Positions 9,370 to 20,690 of a stretch of DNA of 64,000 bases are shown here, piece after piece (the stretch's first letter is position 1; every line of letters starts with the position of its first letter). The translations under genes were made by a program, and so were the position numbers. The notes under the pieces were generated by a model that was not told the DNA's origin, made no database searches, and saw only the letters and a list, made by a program, of their open reading frames with translations. The stretch is from Leptasterias polaris (Eukaryota; Echinodermata; Asteroidea; Forcipulatida; Asteriidae), in contig JAZGTN010000180.1 of the NCBI GenBank assembly GCA_037783415.1, positions 620,001 to 684,000 of the forward strand, read 5' to 3'.

Positions 9370-10520
9370 TATGTAATATCTGAAGAACTACACAACCGAT
9401 TTTCAAACTATTTTCGGTTCTATACTCCTTGGGCATTCATTGCAGATTAGCCATGGAAAACCGTGACCCTTGGAAAACCGTGACCCTTGGAAAACCGTGA
9501 CCCTTGGAAAACCGTGACCCCATGTTGACATTTACCCATGGGTCAACCAGAAGTGGGACCATATCTCAAGAATTACACAGCCGATTTTAAAACTTTTTTC
9601 AGTTATAGACTCCTTGGAGATTAGCCTTTGAAACCGTTACCCCATGTTGACCTTTACTTCCGGGTCAACCAGAAGTGGGACCATATCTCAAGATCTACAC
9701 AACCGATTTTCAAACTTTTTTCAGTTATAGACTTCTTGGGCATTGCAGATAGCCTTGGGTAACCGTGACCCCATGTTGACCTTTACCTATGGGTCAACCG
9801 GAAGTGGGACCATATCTCAAGAGTTACACACCCGATTTTCAAACTTTTTTCAGTTATGGACTCCTTGGGCATAGGAGATTAGCCTTGGGTAACTGTGACC
9901 CCATGTTGACTTTTACTTCCAGGTCAACCAGAAGTGGGACCATATCTCAAGATCTACACAACCGATTTTCAAACTTTTTTTCAGTTATAGACTTCTTGGG
10001 CATTGCAGATTAGCCTTGGGTAACCGTGACCCTATGTTGACCTTTACCTATGGGTCAACCGGAAGTGGGACCATATCTCAAGAATTACACACCCGATTTT
10101 CAAACTTTTTTTCAGGTATGGACTCCTTGGGCATAGGAGATTTGGGTAACCGTGACCCCATGTTGATCTTTACTTCCAGGTCAACCGGAAGTGGGACCAT
10201 ATCTCAAGAACTACATAACAGATTTTCAAATTTATTTCAATTATAGACTCCTTGGGCCTTGGATAACCGTGACCCCATGTTGACCTTTACTTCCGGGTCA
10301 ACCGGAAGTGGGACATATCTCAAGAAATACACAACCAATTTTCAAATTTGTTCCAGTTATAGACGCCTTGGGCGTTGGAGATTAGCCTTGGGCAACTGTG
10401 ACCGCACGTTGACCTTTACTTTCGGTCTTAACAGGAAGCTTAAAATTTGAGATAATCATATCTCCTGAACCACATGTCATAAGGTTGTAATGCCTGTATT
10501 TTCTTGTTTATTGATAAAAC
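9370..10520 (+). repeat. Satellite array of about 125-bp monomers in AB dimers
   Basis: Eight copies of CATGTTGACCTTTAC begin at about 9521, 9640, 9770, 9900, 10032, 10158, 10275 and 10407. Each is followed by GGTCAACCRGAAGTGGGACC, ATCTCAAGA, a CGATTTTCAAACTTTTTTCAG tract and TCCTTGGGC. From about 9640 the units alternate. Type A has ACCAGAAG, ATCTACACAACC and TTGCAGA. Type B has ACCGGAAG, TTACACACCC and TAGGAGA. The array ends in a GAGATAATCATATCTCCTGA tail that also ends the copies at 60300-60700. Several ORFs cross it, all readings of the repeat. Confidence 0.9.
9453..9520 (+). repeat. 18-bp repeat nested in the satellite
   Basis: Four consecutive copies of TTGGAAAACCGTGACCC at the left end of the array; each is a slice of the larger monomer. 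Confidence 0.9.
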
Positions 10521-10599
10521 ATTTTTATGAATCAGAAAAACCGGAACATCTTTGTGTTTGTCCACAAACACCTAGTTATTATTATTATTATTATTGATT

Positions 10600-10772
10600 C
10601 TAATCACTATGTACTGGGATGCTTGTTGGGCTGGGGGCTCAGATGTCAGCTCCAGGATGCTGGGGGTATTTGGTTTGAATCCAACCCTAGTAGGTTGCCA
10701 ATGAATTTGTTTCTGCATAACTACGTTGTAGGGGGCAAGCACCGAGTATACAGTGCATATATCACACATTGA
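10600..10772 (+). mobile_element. tRNA-derived SINE
   Basis: An A-box-like stretch (TTGGGCTGGGGGCTCAG) and a B box, TGGTTTGAATCCAACC, followed by an unrelated body. It lies just upstream of the TRIM 5'UTR acceptor. Confidence 0.5.
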
Positions 10773-10942
10773 TGAATGGTTAAATACTTTAAAATCTCAG
10801 TAGAAATTTAAACTGCTGAGTACAAGTGCTTGGTTTTTTGAGTGCCATTAATAGGTTAGTATACTGGAGTTGTTTTTTGTAAAGTAAATGCTTTGTATTT
10901 GTTAAGTATTGTTTTGCTTTTTGAACTTATTTCCAGATAAAA

Positions 10943-12212
10943 ATGGCTTCTTCAAACCCACTAAAGATTTCAGCTCTGGAGAAAATCGTCCAGGATCATC
11001 TGGAGTGCAGTATTTGCTATGACCAATACAAAGAACCAAAAACACTAGACTGTTTTCACAGCTTCTGTGAACACTGTTTGCAGCAAAACCAGACCAACTA
11101 CAAAGATGCTAAGATGATTATTTGTCCTCTGTGTCGAACGAAGACACAACTTCCTCACAAGGGTGTTCAAGATCTTAAGACTAACTTCAATCTAACTGGT
11201 CTTGCACTTCAACTGGAGCAGGTCAGCTCATCCGAAAACAGCAAGTTGATTTGTAAGTTTTGTGAGGAAAAAAACGAGGCATCACATTTCTGTTTTGACT
11301 GCCCCACGATAATTTGTGCAAATTGCTACAAAGTGCATCAGAAAATTCCAGCATCGTCAAACCACACAGTGGCTTCTTTGAAAGACATTAGTGATGCGAA
11401 GATTGCAAGAAAAGAGAGAAGACAAAAACGTCATCCAGAATGCCAAACTCATGAAGGTGAAGTCATGTGGTTCTATTGTACAACATGTGATGTGATGATT
11501 TGCCGAGATTGCACTGTCATAGATCACTGTAAACCACAACATGAGTATATTGACTGCAACCAAGCCTCATCCACATATAAACAGTCATTGGCTCAACTCA
11601 TTACTCCCCTTGAAGAAATCCTGAAGAACCTTGAACAATCTCAAGTAACTGTCTCAACAATGAAAGACAACCTAGACACTGCAGTTGAGAGAACCATGGC
11701 AGAGGTGACAAATACAGCCGATAAGATCAGGGCTGAGGTAACAGCTCAAGAGAGTCGCATCATGGATAAAATAAAAAACATCCACAAAGATCGTAACAAG
11801 AAATTGGAGGAATATAAGCAAACAGTGGGTTTAAACTCACAGCAAATACAGCAATCACTGCAGACTGCCAAAGATGTCAGCAACAATTCATCAGCTCCTG
11901 ACTTCCTTGCACTCTATCCTACTATCAGTAAGGACTTGAAATTACTCAGAGATCAAAATCAACCCAAGATAGATTCTACCCTTTCCCATTTGAGATTCAA
12001 TCCAGGGGTTTGTGATATCTCCCTGGGTACTCTGGATATGAAGGATTCAAGGTGGGAGCTTGGTTTAGAGTATGATGTAGGATATTATGGGGCTTTTGAT
12101 ATTGATGCCTCTGTACCTGGGGATGAGATGGCAGTGGCAGACTACAGTAGAAGGAGAGTGGTAATCTACAACACTATGGGACACCAGCAGAAAACTATCC
12201 AAGTATCAGATC
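10943..12212 (+). CDS. TRIM-NHL E3 ubiquitin ligase, coding exon 1
   Basis: First of two coding exons; the full protein is 627 aa. The RING finger uses C22, C25, C37, H39, C42, C45, C61 and C64. B-box 1 spans about 104-142 (CKFC...HFCFDC...CANC..H). B-box 2 spans about 164-203 (C167, H170, C179, C182, C187, C190, H195, H200). A coiled coil runs from about 209 to 340. The first NHL-type propeller strands start near 375 (GAFDIDASVPGDEMAVADYSRRRVVIYN). The ATG lies six bases after an acceptor (TTATTTCCAG|AT, 10936), so a 5'UTR intron is likely. The donor GATC|GTGAGT splits codon 424. TRIM-NHL proteins such as the TRIM2/3/71 group ubiquitinate targets or bind RNA; no filamin domain is seen. A large paralogous set is common in marine deuterostomes, so no gene symbol is given. 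Confidence 0.92.
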
Positions 12213-13501
12213 GTGAGTTCTTTACAAAGTCATTTAGTTATAGTTGTAATGTTGTATAAATCTCAGTTCAAACAGTGAACAATATTTGCATTTGATTGGT
12301 TATCAGGATTGCAGTCTAAAGAGTATTCTATGAAAATAAGAATTTATTCTTATCTAATACTACAATCAAATCTGAGAACATTTTACCAATATTTGCTAAA
12401 AGTGATCAACTCAAGTCAAGCAGTGAGGGACCTGATTGGTTGCAATACCCCTATGGTCATTGCTAGAACATGCTAACAACTTTGTTTTCAAAGGTTTAAA
12501 GGGTTTCTTTTTTCAACAATATTTATATTCAAATGTGTTGTTTACATGTTCAGGGTTAATTTCAGTTTATTTGTTTGCTTTTTTGTCAACCAAGTCTTAT
12601 AAATTGGTTTCATCTGCCACTGACAATTGACATACTGATCTTGAACACAAAGGATGCTGGCAGAGTTTTGTCTTTCCCCCATCTAATACCAGTGCTAAAA
12701 TACAGGTACTCGTGTACTGGTTCTCAAGTGCCAGTATTAGTACTGGTAATCATGGAGGAAGGAAAATGTGGTAATCAAGTACCAGGGAACCAAGTCACTG
12801 ACCCCTGTTGATTGACACTTCCTCTAGGACATGTGGTATGCCAGCTTAGGATATCATGGCATAAGAGCTGACCAGTGTGTTTACATTGTGCTTAAAGAAA
12901 TTGAACTAATTTAAAGTGTGCAAGAATGTCATGACAATGGCCCTCACTGCAGGGTTAAAATTATGTCCACAAATCAGATCATGTCTGTTAAGTATATCAG
13001 GATTATGGATAGTCAAAGTGTTTAATTATCATAAAGTAGATTGATTATGTGACCTTGGAGGCTAGGGCTGTTTGAAACATGCTTTTCACTTTATCATTCT
13101 ACTGTCAGTCTGAATATTAACATTCTTCTATTCAACACCACCAACAAAACAAGTTTGAATTATACTAAATGAATAAACAATAACAATTATTGTAATATAG
13201 CTAGAAAATTAAAATGAGAGTTAACAATAATACATGCAATGCCTAGTTCTCTTGATAGTAGTCGCCTTGCTAATATTAACATAGTGTTGTTAGTGTTCCA
13301 CTGTATGTCATAGTTACATGTAGGTGCTATGTGAATTATTAGCAGAGTACAAAGGACCTTTTTACAACATAAGAACACATTTTTATTAAATAATCATGTT
13401 TCTTGTATTTTTCACAGCAAGCAAATCAAATAGGCTTTAAGTACTATGCAAATGAAGGATCATTGTATTGAGTCCTATCCATTTGTTCATTTGTTTTCCA
13501 G
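12213..13501 (+). other. Intron of the TRIM gene
   Basis: GTGAGT donor after 12212 and TTGTTTTCCAG acceptor ending at 13501, a phase-1 intron of 1289 bp. ORFs inside are short and not recognisable. Confidence 0.85.
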
Positions 13502-14115
13502 CTCCTTGGGGTATTGCTGCATTCCAGAATCAGTTAGTGGTTGTAGATGAAACCAACTCTGTCAAGATGTACAATAGGAATGGCAACAAGATATTTGAAT
13601 TCTACACAGTGCCTCATAGTGAAGTGGGCAAGACAGCAGTAAACCTCTACAGTGTAGCAGTCATGAAGGATACAATCATTGTGGGGGATGTGAAGAGGTC
13701 AGTTATAACTAAACACAGATCCAGTGATGGTTCACTCATTGACACTGTTTCAGTTCAGACAAAACCTTGGTACTTGGCCTTAGACAGCAAGGACAGAGTT
13801 ATCATCAGTGGTTGGGAGCAACAAGTAGACATTGTTGATGACAATGGTGCTACACTAATCACCATCAAACCACTCATTGATGGTCAGCAAGTTAGATACT
13901 GCAGAGGTGTATGCTGTGACAGCTCAGCTATCTACATTGCAGTGAACAATGAGTATTACACCACTGGTCATATCCATAAGTATGACATGAAGGGTAGATT
14001 TGTCAGAAGTATTGCTCAGGGTCTGTTCTGCCCACATGGAATCTCATTGACATCAGATGGTCAGCAGCTTGCAGTGGCAGACATGAAATCAGTGAAGATT
14101 TATAACAAGGTGTAA
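13502..14115 (+). CDS. TRIM-NHL E3 ubiquitin ligase, coding exon 2 (NHL propeller)
   Basis: Joins exon 1 in frame: the split codon becomes Pro, giving ...IQVSD-PPWGIAAFQNQ. It encodes 204 residues to the TAA. Blade-like repeats are visible: WGIAAFQNQLVVVDETNSVKM, WYLALDSKDRVIISGW, GVCCDSSAIYIAVNN and HGISLTSDGQQLAVADMKSV. This is the NHL or six-bladed beta-propeller pattern, normally used to bind RNA or substrate. The protein ends four residues after the last strand, as NHL proteins usually do. A similar C-terminal piece is found on the minus strand at 54669-55020. Reading from an ATG inside the intron (13468) would skip the RING and has no support. Confidence 0.92.
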
Positions 14116-14266
14116 TGTTATCTAATTATGATGATACTGGTAAGAGAAACATGCTACAATTACAACATGTACTTAAACATGAAAATACCTAAATGTGTCA
14201 ATACAGCTCAATATAATACAATCTAAAATTTTAAAAGATGTTTGTTTTTAAATCTTTCATTCAAAC

Positions 14267-14272
14267 AATAAA
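14267..14272 (+). terminator. Poly(A) signal AATAAA of the TRIM gene
   Basis: The first canonical AATAAA after the stop codon, 152 nt downstream; an ordinary 3'UTR length. Confidence 0.5.
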
Positions 14273-14639
14273 CTAATCAGTTTTAATTTAAAAACACAAA
14301 AAGTTCAATTGATCAATAATATCAGTAAAACACCTGGCAAAATTTTATTTTATTTCAAGCTTTAATGTAGTGAGCTCTTCCTTAAGTTTAGTGTTTAATC
14401 AAATTTACTTGAAACCACCCAACATTGTTTGGGTATGTCAATGGACATGCAGGCTGTCACTGAAAATAATTTGAGTTGTTTGAGTTGATGTTTTAATGGT
14501 ATAATATTTCTTAAATTACCCTTAATATTCCATCAAAATGTTACAGGCCTTGTCCCTCCAGAAATCAACAACTTGTCAGTTTAAGCATGCATGTCCATTC
14601 GCATTTTTTTTGGGCTGCATGTTGCGCCACATCACATTT

Positions 14640-14785
14640 TAAACCAATACATGGCGCTATGTAAAGGAATAGGTCTCATACTTCAACACGGTCCTCCACA
14701 TACCTTGCAGGAACAAATACTGTGGGCTTTGAGGCGCCCATCGGGTGCATTAAACTGCTATATAAGAACTGCGTATTATTAGTTG
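14640..14785 (+). mobile_element. SINE/LINE 3' end
   Basis: GGCGCCCATCGGGTGC, then CTGCTATATAAGAACTGCGTATTATTA. The CTATATAAGAA...TATTATTA ending is typical of L2/CR1-type 3' tails and of SINEs that borrow them. The 5' part is not resolvable. Confidence 0.45.
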
Positions 14786-15004
14786 AAACATTTATGGGTG
14801 GTGTGAGGTTCTTAAAGCCTTTTGAAAAAACTGCAAATGTGACTAGAAAAGTGATCTCTTTATTGTTTTCCCCGTCCTATTCAAGATTGACCATGACTAC
14901 TTAAATGATTTGTAAAATGAAAAGCATGCTCTGCTAGTTGAGCAGTAATTGTTTGATAAACACCATGGTTGAATCGTAAAAGGACAACAGTTTTGCTTTG
15001 TTAA

Positions 15005-15180
15005 TCAGAGAATAAAAGAGAGGCCACAATGTCTTAACCAGGTGTTTAAAAATCACAGGAGCCTGGCCATGTAATAAAAGACCAAGCAGAAGGCAAGGTC
15101 CTTTATCACATGGACACAGCCCTGCAAGGTTTTAACTGACTGGTTAAGACACAGTCACTATTCTTTTATTCCCATTCATA
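15005..15180. mobile_element. Fold-back MITE of about 175 bp
   Basis: GAATAAAAGAG...GTCTTAACCAG on the left is repeated in inverted form as CTGGTTAAGAC...CTTTTATTC on the right, about 33-37 bp imperfect. A second inner pair (GGCCATGTAATAAAAGACC and GGTCCTTTATCACATGG) lets most of the unit fold into one hairpin. Non-coding. Confidence 0.65.
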
Positions 15181-15990
15181 AAAGCCCTTTTTGTAAAAAA
15201 AAAACCAAACAATGTTGGAACAAATTTCAAAACCAAAATGTGTCTGTAAATTTTCAATTGATGTCCTGTTGTCGGGTTTCGTTTTGCAAAGGATCAAATT
15301 CCAAGCAATGCTTAATGGTTTTGCTTATGCACATGTACAAATAGATTTTAGATTCAGTACCAATGTTTTGATTGCGTTACGTGAGTTAGCACATGCGTAC
15401 TTCTCACTGTGTTTATATCACACATTTAAACATAGCCAAGTCCATATTTGAAATGGGGTCGGTACACCTTCTAATACTTCAATCTGATAATGGGTAACCA
15501 GGGAATTCTCTCAACTTCCTTTGTTAGCTGGTTGCCTTTATACTACTAAGCACTCTAGATACTCCTGGGTCTAAAGTGACCTACATGTACATGATCCTAA
15601 AATCTGGGTCAGATTGATTCAAAGTTGGATCAAGCCTAACTGAATCTAAAGTCAGATCAGCTCTGTGTTTCAAATCCAACTAGGAATTGTAGTTGTTTAC
15701 CAACATACTGACACTACAATCTGAGAAGAAGACAAAATGGAAGTTGGCTGGATTCAGGATCAGTTCTGATTCAGGAGTTCTTAGAGTCAGGGCAACTGTG
15801 TAGTAGGTTTGCTCTTGTAGGTACAATTAATAGTCTGATCATTGGGTGGAAAAGGTAGAAACATAAATACTGGTTTCTGATTCAATAAAATCAATTTTTC
15901 TCAGAATTTTAAAAATATATGATGACACAACTTTATATTGGTCTACATTGTATGTATATTGTTGTACTCCTTTTTCCTCATTTGACAATT
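15181..15990. other. No gene recognised
   Basis: Holds AT-rich DNA and a patch of CTGGGTCAGATTGATTC-like words at 15600-15780. No coding or RNA call is justified. Confidence 0.45.
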
Positions 15991-16310
15991 GAACTTGTTA
16001 TTATTAGTGATTATTCCAATTATCTGTAAATGCTTTGATGTTCAGGAACAAGTGTACATTGTGATCAAGTCATATTAATACAAAGACTTCATACATGTAT
16101 ATGAGTTTGGTATTGACCTATGAAGGGAGTTAACCTAAGTTTCATTGTAAAATGAGAAATTTCTTTTCTGTAGTTAGTAAAAAGTAGTTTTGTTACTGAT
16201 TCTTCCAACTATCTAGATTTGCTTTTATGTTTAGGGACAAGTTTACTTTATGATGAAGTGATTTAAATACAATTACTGTGTTTGAGTTTGCTGTTCGACC
16301 TATGTGTATA
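15991..16310 (+). repeat. Diverged tandem duplication, unit about 180 bp
   Basis: TGATTATTCCAATTATCT...GGAACAAGTGTAC...TGACCTATG (15998-16130) is followed by TGATTCTTCCAACTATCT...GGGACAAGTTTAC...CGACCTATG (16197-16302). Order and spacing are kept, with many substitutions. Confidence 0.65.
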
Positions 16311-16402
16311 TTAAAAGTCAATTTTACAGGATAACCAAGATTGATATTTAATATTATGTAGTTAGAAGTTTAGCACATATAAAATTAATTTGAAGTAAGC
16401 TT

Positions 16403-16657
16403 ACACCCGGTTCAGATAGGCACTCTAGAGTAGCGCCGAACCAAATTATTGAAATAAGTACGTGAAAAGTTTGATGTCTGAAACATTTAGGAGCAACTGA
16501 ACTCACTGAAAAGCAAACAGTCAACTGTTGTTGTGAGTCGAACCTAATGTAAATGTCATGTTAAGTTCTGAAACCAATATTTATTTGGGTTGACCTAGAG
16601 TAGCTCCTAATCTATTTGGTTTAATGCGACTCTGGAGCGTTGTCTGAACAGAACTGG
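16403..16657 (-). mobile_element. MITE family X, copy 1
   Basis: Ends begin with GTTCAGAYAGGCRCTC-type inverted repeats, with internal GAACCAAATTATTGAA, GATGTCTGAAACA, GAACCTAATGTAAATG and ACTCTGGAGCG. The same blocks in the reverse direction make up 50806-51097. About 255 bp, non-coding. Confidence 0.75.
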
Positions 16658-17317
16658 ATTAAAGCTAAATATATTCCCAACTTTTTACATTATCAATAAA
16701 TCTGGAGATGCTTCATACTCTATTATTATTTCTGTCAAGTGAAGATTTATTCCACTATCTCTCTCCCTCATTCACTTTGCTTGTCTTGTAAAAACTGCTA
16801 CGAGGTTTCCTAATGTGCAACTGTACAGGAATTGTAGTTACTTGATGGATCAGGAAGAAGTTGTAATCTTTTCTGAAGTGAAAACAAATCCAGTTCTGAA
16901 TTTGTAAGGGTTACATGTTGTCAAACGCCATTGGAAATACTGCCTTTCAATATATTTTACATGGAGGAACAAGATTAACAGCAATAATGGCAAATTTTAC
17001 GTTACACCCAAATCAGTTAAGTGAAGCCCTAACCTTGGATCGGCAATCAGGACTGGTGATATTAGGCAATATTTCATTAACTCCAAAAAGCAATGAAGAT
17101 AGAACCAAGAACTTCTAGCAACTGCAGACAGAAAAAACAGTCAGGTTGCTCTGATAAGCCTGGGTCTAGACATCACATCTAATAAGGGGTATGATTTTGA
17201 TGCGCAATTTTTCGCCCAAAATGCCTTGCTTGATCTTAACCAAAGTGGTGCAGTTTTTACCAATAACTGTTTCAGTTGAATTGGCCACTGGTTCATCACT
17301 ATCTAATGACAGAAACC

Positions 17318-17502
17318 AATTGCTGCTCGATATGGGGCAGAGGGAGGCCCCCCTCTATTGTGTCTTCATTGTGTTCTGGGAATCTCAGGAATTCTTTTGA
17401 GAATTTTAGGGGGGGTGCTTCTGTATACAAGAGGGAAGAGTGTGTTAGGGTTAGGGTTAGTTTGGGGGGGCCTCCCTCTGCCCCATATCGGGCATGGTAT
17501 AA
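17318..17502 (+). mobile_element. MITE family Y, copy 1, with telomere-like core
   Basis: Inverted ends CGATATGGGGCAGAGGGAGG and its complement, 185 bp overall. A near-identical copy in the opposite orientation lies at 28261-28446, and the shared boundaries (AATTGCTGCT and GGCATGGTATAA) define the ends. Inside, 17445-17460 is TTAGGGTTAGGGTTAG. ORFs across it reflect its GC content only. Confidence 0.8.
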
Positions 17503-17987
17503 CAGAAACAGTTAATGGTCACAGCCTAGAAAACATACTCCTAGCATGTGCCGATCGGTCATTATTGGTAGCCAATCAGCGTTGCTTCCCAGCTCATCTC
17601 ATCCTAGGGTTACTGATGAGAAGTATTGATACAGCGCTGTGCATGATAGCAAGGCTGGGATATTGAATAAACTTATTTTAGTTTTACCCTCTCATTGTTG
17701 TGTGATAAGCGCTGTCTAGACCATGTTACCTCTGTTTACAGAAATAACCTTGTATGTTCTATTGCATTTCCTGACGGGGCAAGATACTACACAGGCCATA
17801 TGGAAAATTTACATTTTGTGTCATAGTTTTCACATGAAGTTCAATAGTTTCAAAAGCAACAGCCAACAGCTTTTGAGAAGTCCCCCCTTTTTTCATATCA
17901 AAAGTTGGTAAAAATCAGAAAGTGCAATCTTCATAAATTATAACAATTGTTTTCTTCCATTGAGCTGTGTACAAACTGTGTCTGCAG

Positions 17988-18032
17988 GAAGTCCAGGCCC
18001 TGTGGCTCCTTCGTAAACATGAGATGTCACAG
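17988..18032 (+). CDS. Candidate exon, coiled-coil type
   Basis: After GTGTCTGCAG, 45 nt read EVQALWLLRKHEMSQ in phase 0. The donor would be CACAG|GTCACA, which is weak. It joins in phase with 18210-18308 to give a continuous helical stretch. The overlapping frame (17947-18162) is also open, so the call is tentative. Protein not recognised. Confidence 0.3.
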
Positions 18033-18209
18033 GTCACATGGTCTGTACTTGGTGATTTCAGAGTCTTGTGTGGAGAAAAATGCACCTCAGACAGAAGATG
18101 GTTCTCATGAATTAATTTCTAAACACGGTGTAAGAAACACCATTGGTTGGAATTCTACTTGATTTCAATTTCACATCATCTTCCTCTTTCTCATCTTTAT
18201 TCTTTACAG

Positions 18210-18308
18210 AAGGAGAACTGAAGTCTACTTGAGGATGAAAAGTGTCGGAGTCTAAAGCTGAAGCAGATGATGTCACTGCTGGAGCATGAACTGGACCAAA
18301 GAAATCAG
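18210..18308 (+). pseudogene. Coiled-coil exon with one in-frame TGA
   Basis: Exactly 99 nt between TTCTTTACAG and AATCAG|GTATGA, phase 0 at both ends. It reads KEN, a TGA, then SLLEDEKCRSLKLKQMMSLL and on to EHELDQRNQ, a strongly helical, leucine-spaced segment. The TGA at codon 4 is the only defect. It could be decay, a sequencing or allelic change, or a later true acceptor (for example after GAACTGAAG). The match of phase, length and composition suggests it was once coding. Confidence 0.4.
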
Positions 18309-18499
18309 GTATGAGATGAGAGGAACCACGTGATGTGTCTCAGAGTCAAGAAATGATAGTGCAGAGAAATCCACTGCCCAATAACATTCTGCTGCTTAAT
18401 TAGAGTATTGCTTAAAAATGTTCTTTAAGCATAAGCATAATGGAACAAAGTCAAAGTTCATTCGAGTAAAATTGTTGTGCTCACACTAGCAGAACATTT

Positions 18500-18810
18500 G
18501 TGCACTCAAGAAGATGTTAAATTTTGCATCTGGGATACACCGATGTGTGTTAAGCACATACTGTTTACTCAATTCTTACACGAGTTCTGTGAAAAAACAA
18601 CTACACGCAAATCATTCAGGTGGGATTCAAATCCACGACCTTTGCTTTGCTAAAGCAAATGTCTTACCACTAGACCACAGCGAGCCTGATGGCTAGAGGC
18701 AAAATTAACATCTATTAAATTGTTTTGGTACCTGCTGCTAAGGATTCGAACTGCTTCTAGCCATCGGGCTAACTTTGCGGACTAGTGGTAAGACATTGTT
18801 GAGACAGTAG
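18500..18810. mobile_element. Two tRNA-like SINE pieces in inverted orientation
   Basis: 18620-18690 carries on the minus strand a B-box-like GGATTTGAATCC and an A-box region. 18735-18800 carries CTAAGGATTCGAACTGC and GGACTAGTGGTAAGAC in the opposite sense. GATGGCTAGAGGC and CTTCTAGCCATC are inverted across the gap, so the pair can fold. Confidence 0.55.
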
Positions 18811-20340
18811 TCGTTTGCTTTGATTATAATACAAGGGTTATAGAACATTAAGTCTGGGTTCTCTCTAGTGCCCCAAGTTTTGTTGATTTATGTCATAATT
18901 GAGGTTTTATGAAGCACAAGATAAAATAAAGGATTGGTTTGAACATAAACACAATGGAAAACTATCCAACCTTTCACGTAAACATTTTGTGCTGTTCTAT
19001 CTTTTTGGCATTTTTGTAAAAAAGGGGGTTGTTAAAACTCAGCAATAATTATCCATCTATTGGAGTAAAGCAATGATGATACAGAAATACATGGTGTGTA
19101 CAGAATGAATAGACTGTACAAGTCTGGCATGTATTTGAACAGTTTGGGGATCCTTTGGTTCTCACATGTGTGCTTTAATGTGGGAAGGAAACAAAATCAC
19201 ACTTTGGAACGAGTCCTAGTGTTTAATTATTGGCTACCTTATGGAGACCAACAACAAGAGGTCTCCACGGGAATTCTAAAGAGAGGGATGTTCTGCAAGG
19301 AATTTTGTGTACAGAGTCAACTATGGGAAGATGTTAAGTACAGAGACAAAGGAACGAACAAAACTAATATTGAAAATGTTTGAATATGCATGAGCTTACA
19401 CAGTCTATAAAAATTCCTGTGTTGTTCTTATTGTTTAGTTGCTAAGAGTAAGGCTATGACGATCATGCTGTAGTCAGCTGATCATTAGACAGTGGAGAAG
19501 CAGTAACAGCTTCAGATGTAAAATATGGAGTGAGACTGAGATTTGTGCATCCTAAGGAAACTAAGGTATTCCAGAGACAGAGTCTTTTGAAGCTAAGGGA
19601 CCATGTCACATGAGGTAATTTACTGGCAACCACTTCCAGGCGGTATAAAACAAAAATATCTGCTGTAAAACTGAAGGTTTCTTTTGCACGCTGTGCTGTT
19701 GGTTGCCTCCATGTTGCCTGTAAATATTGCTGTGTCTGACAAGGGTTCTTTAGTGGGTTTTTAAAACACCTTTAACGCAAGTCTGAGCGCCTGTTATGGG
19801 GCACCTACTGGGTGGCACTATCCCAACTCAACATGGGTGACTATTTTGGTTTTTAAAACACAATTATTATAGACAAGTCTGAGTGCCTATTTTGGGGTAC
19901 TGATTACTTGATGGCACTACATGCAGTCCATACACTGAATCGAGTTCTTACTTTTTTATGCATGACAGGCATAGCTTTGATCAATGTTGATTGTGGCTGT
20001 TTGACGCTTGACTGTGGTGTGTACTGGACCACAGTGGTGTCCCAGCAATGGTGGAAAACATGAATTGTTCAGATTTGTCTATTCCAGGCACTCAGTCCAT
20101 GACATTAGACTCGTTTACATTGTTCCTTTACAGGAACTCATTTTGTCAAAATAATCCACAGATAAGCTCCAAATCATGGTATTAATATTAATAATAATAT
20201 TGGGTTCTGAAGTGTTTTGTCAACTCCCTAGGGTAGGATCAAATCACTCACTGTTTGCTTTTCAACGGGGTAAGCAGACCTTTATTTATTATGAGACCCA
20301 TTTATGTAGCACCTTATTATCAATGTTGCTTCTTTTATTC
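18811..20340. other. No gene recognised
   Basis: Contains a short open stretch after CTAAG| at about 19565 (VFQRQSLLKLRDHVT, then a stop) that could be a decayed neighbour of the 18.2-kb exon. Nothing else supports a gene. Confidence 0.4.
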
Positions 20341-20349
20341 CAATCATAG

Positions 20350-20530
20350 GATGCTCTCCTATGACCTCTTTGCTACCATTCTGCTACAAGGAGACTCTCT
20401 CCACTGTCGGTCTTTTGCAAGCCAGCGATGGAATGAGGAGTGGGATAAGGTGCTTGGGGTTCAACAGAGCTGGAGGAACTGCAAAGCAAGGACTGTACTC
20501 CCACATGGCAGAAACAGACAGACAGAGAGA
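20350..20530 (+). CDS. Candidate exon, unknown protein
   Basis: A CCAATCATAG acceptor, then G-ATG and a frame open for 60 codons (MLSYDLFATILLQGD...RWNEEWDKVLGVQQSW...) to a perfect GTGAGT donor. The frame is not phase-compatible with 18210-18308, so it may belong to another transcript. No domain recognised. Confidence 0.25.
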
Positions 20531-20559
20531 GTGAGTCCATAAGCAATAAGAAGTAGTAA

Positions 20560-20690
20560 GGAATCGGGTTGGTCTAGTTGTGACTTGTCCTATCAATCAC
20601 ATCCATGGACCCTGGTTTGAATCACACCTCAGACCAGTGCCTCATGGATAGTGTTTTCAGTATCTCCCATATTACAAAGGCTTGATGGAG
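20560..20690 (+). mobile_element. tRNA-derived SINE
   Basis: GGGTTGGTCTAGTTGTG (A-box-like) and CCTGGTTTGAATCACACC (B-box-like), followed by CAGACCAGTGCC; same group as 5850-6060 and 59745-59860. Confidence 0.6.

Noticed and set aside
10527..10772. Overlapping ORFs on both strands
   Set aside because: They lie in a SINE and an (ATT)n run.
11357..11563. Minus-strand ORF inside the TRIM exon
   Set aside because: Antisense shadow of the B-box coding sequence.
17445..17460. Chromosome-end or fusion telomere tract
   Set aside because: Only about 2.7 repeats, at the same inner position in both copies of a MITE.
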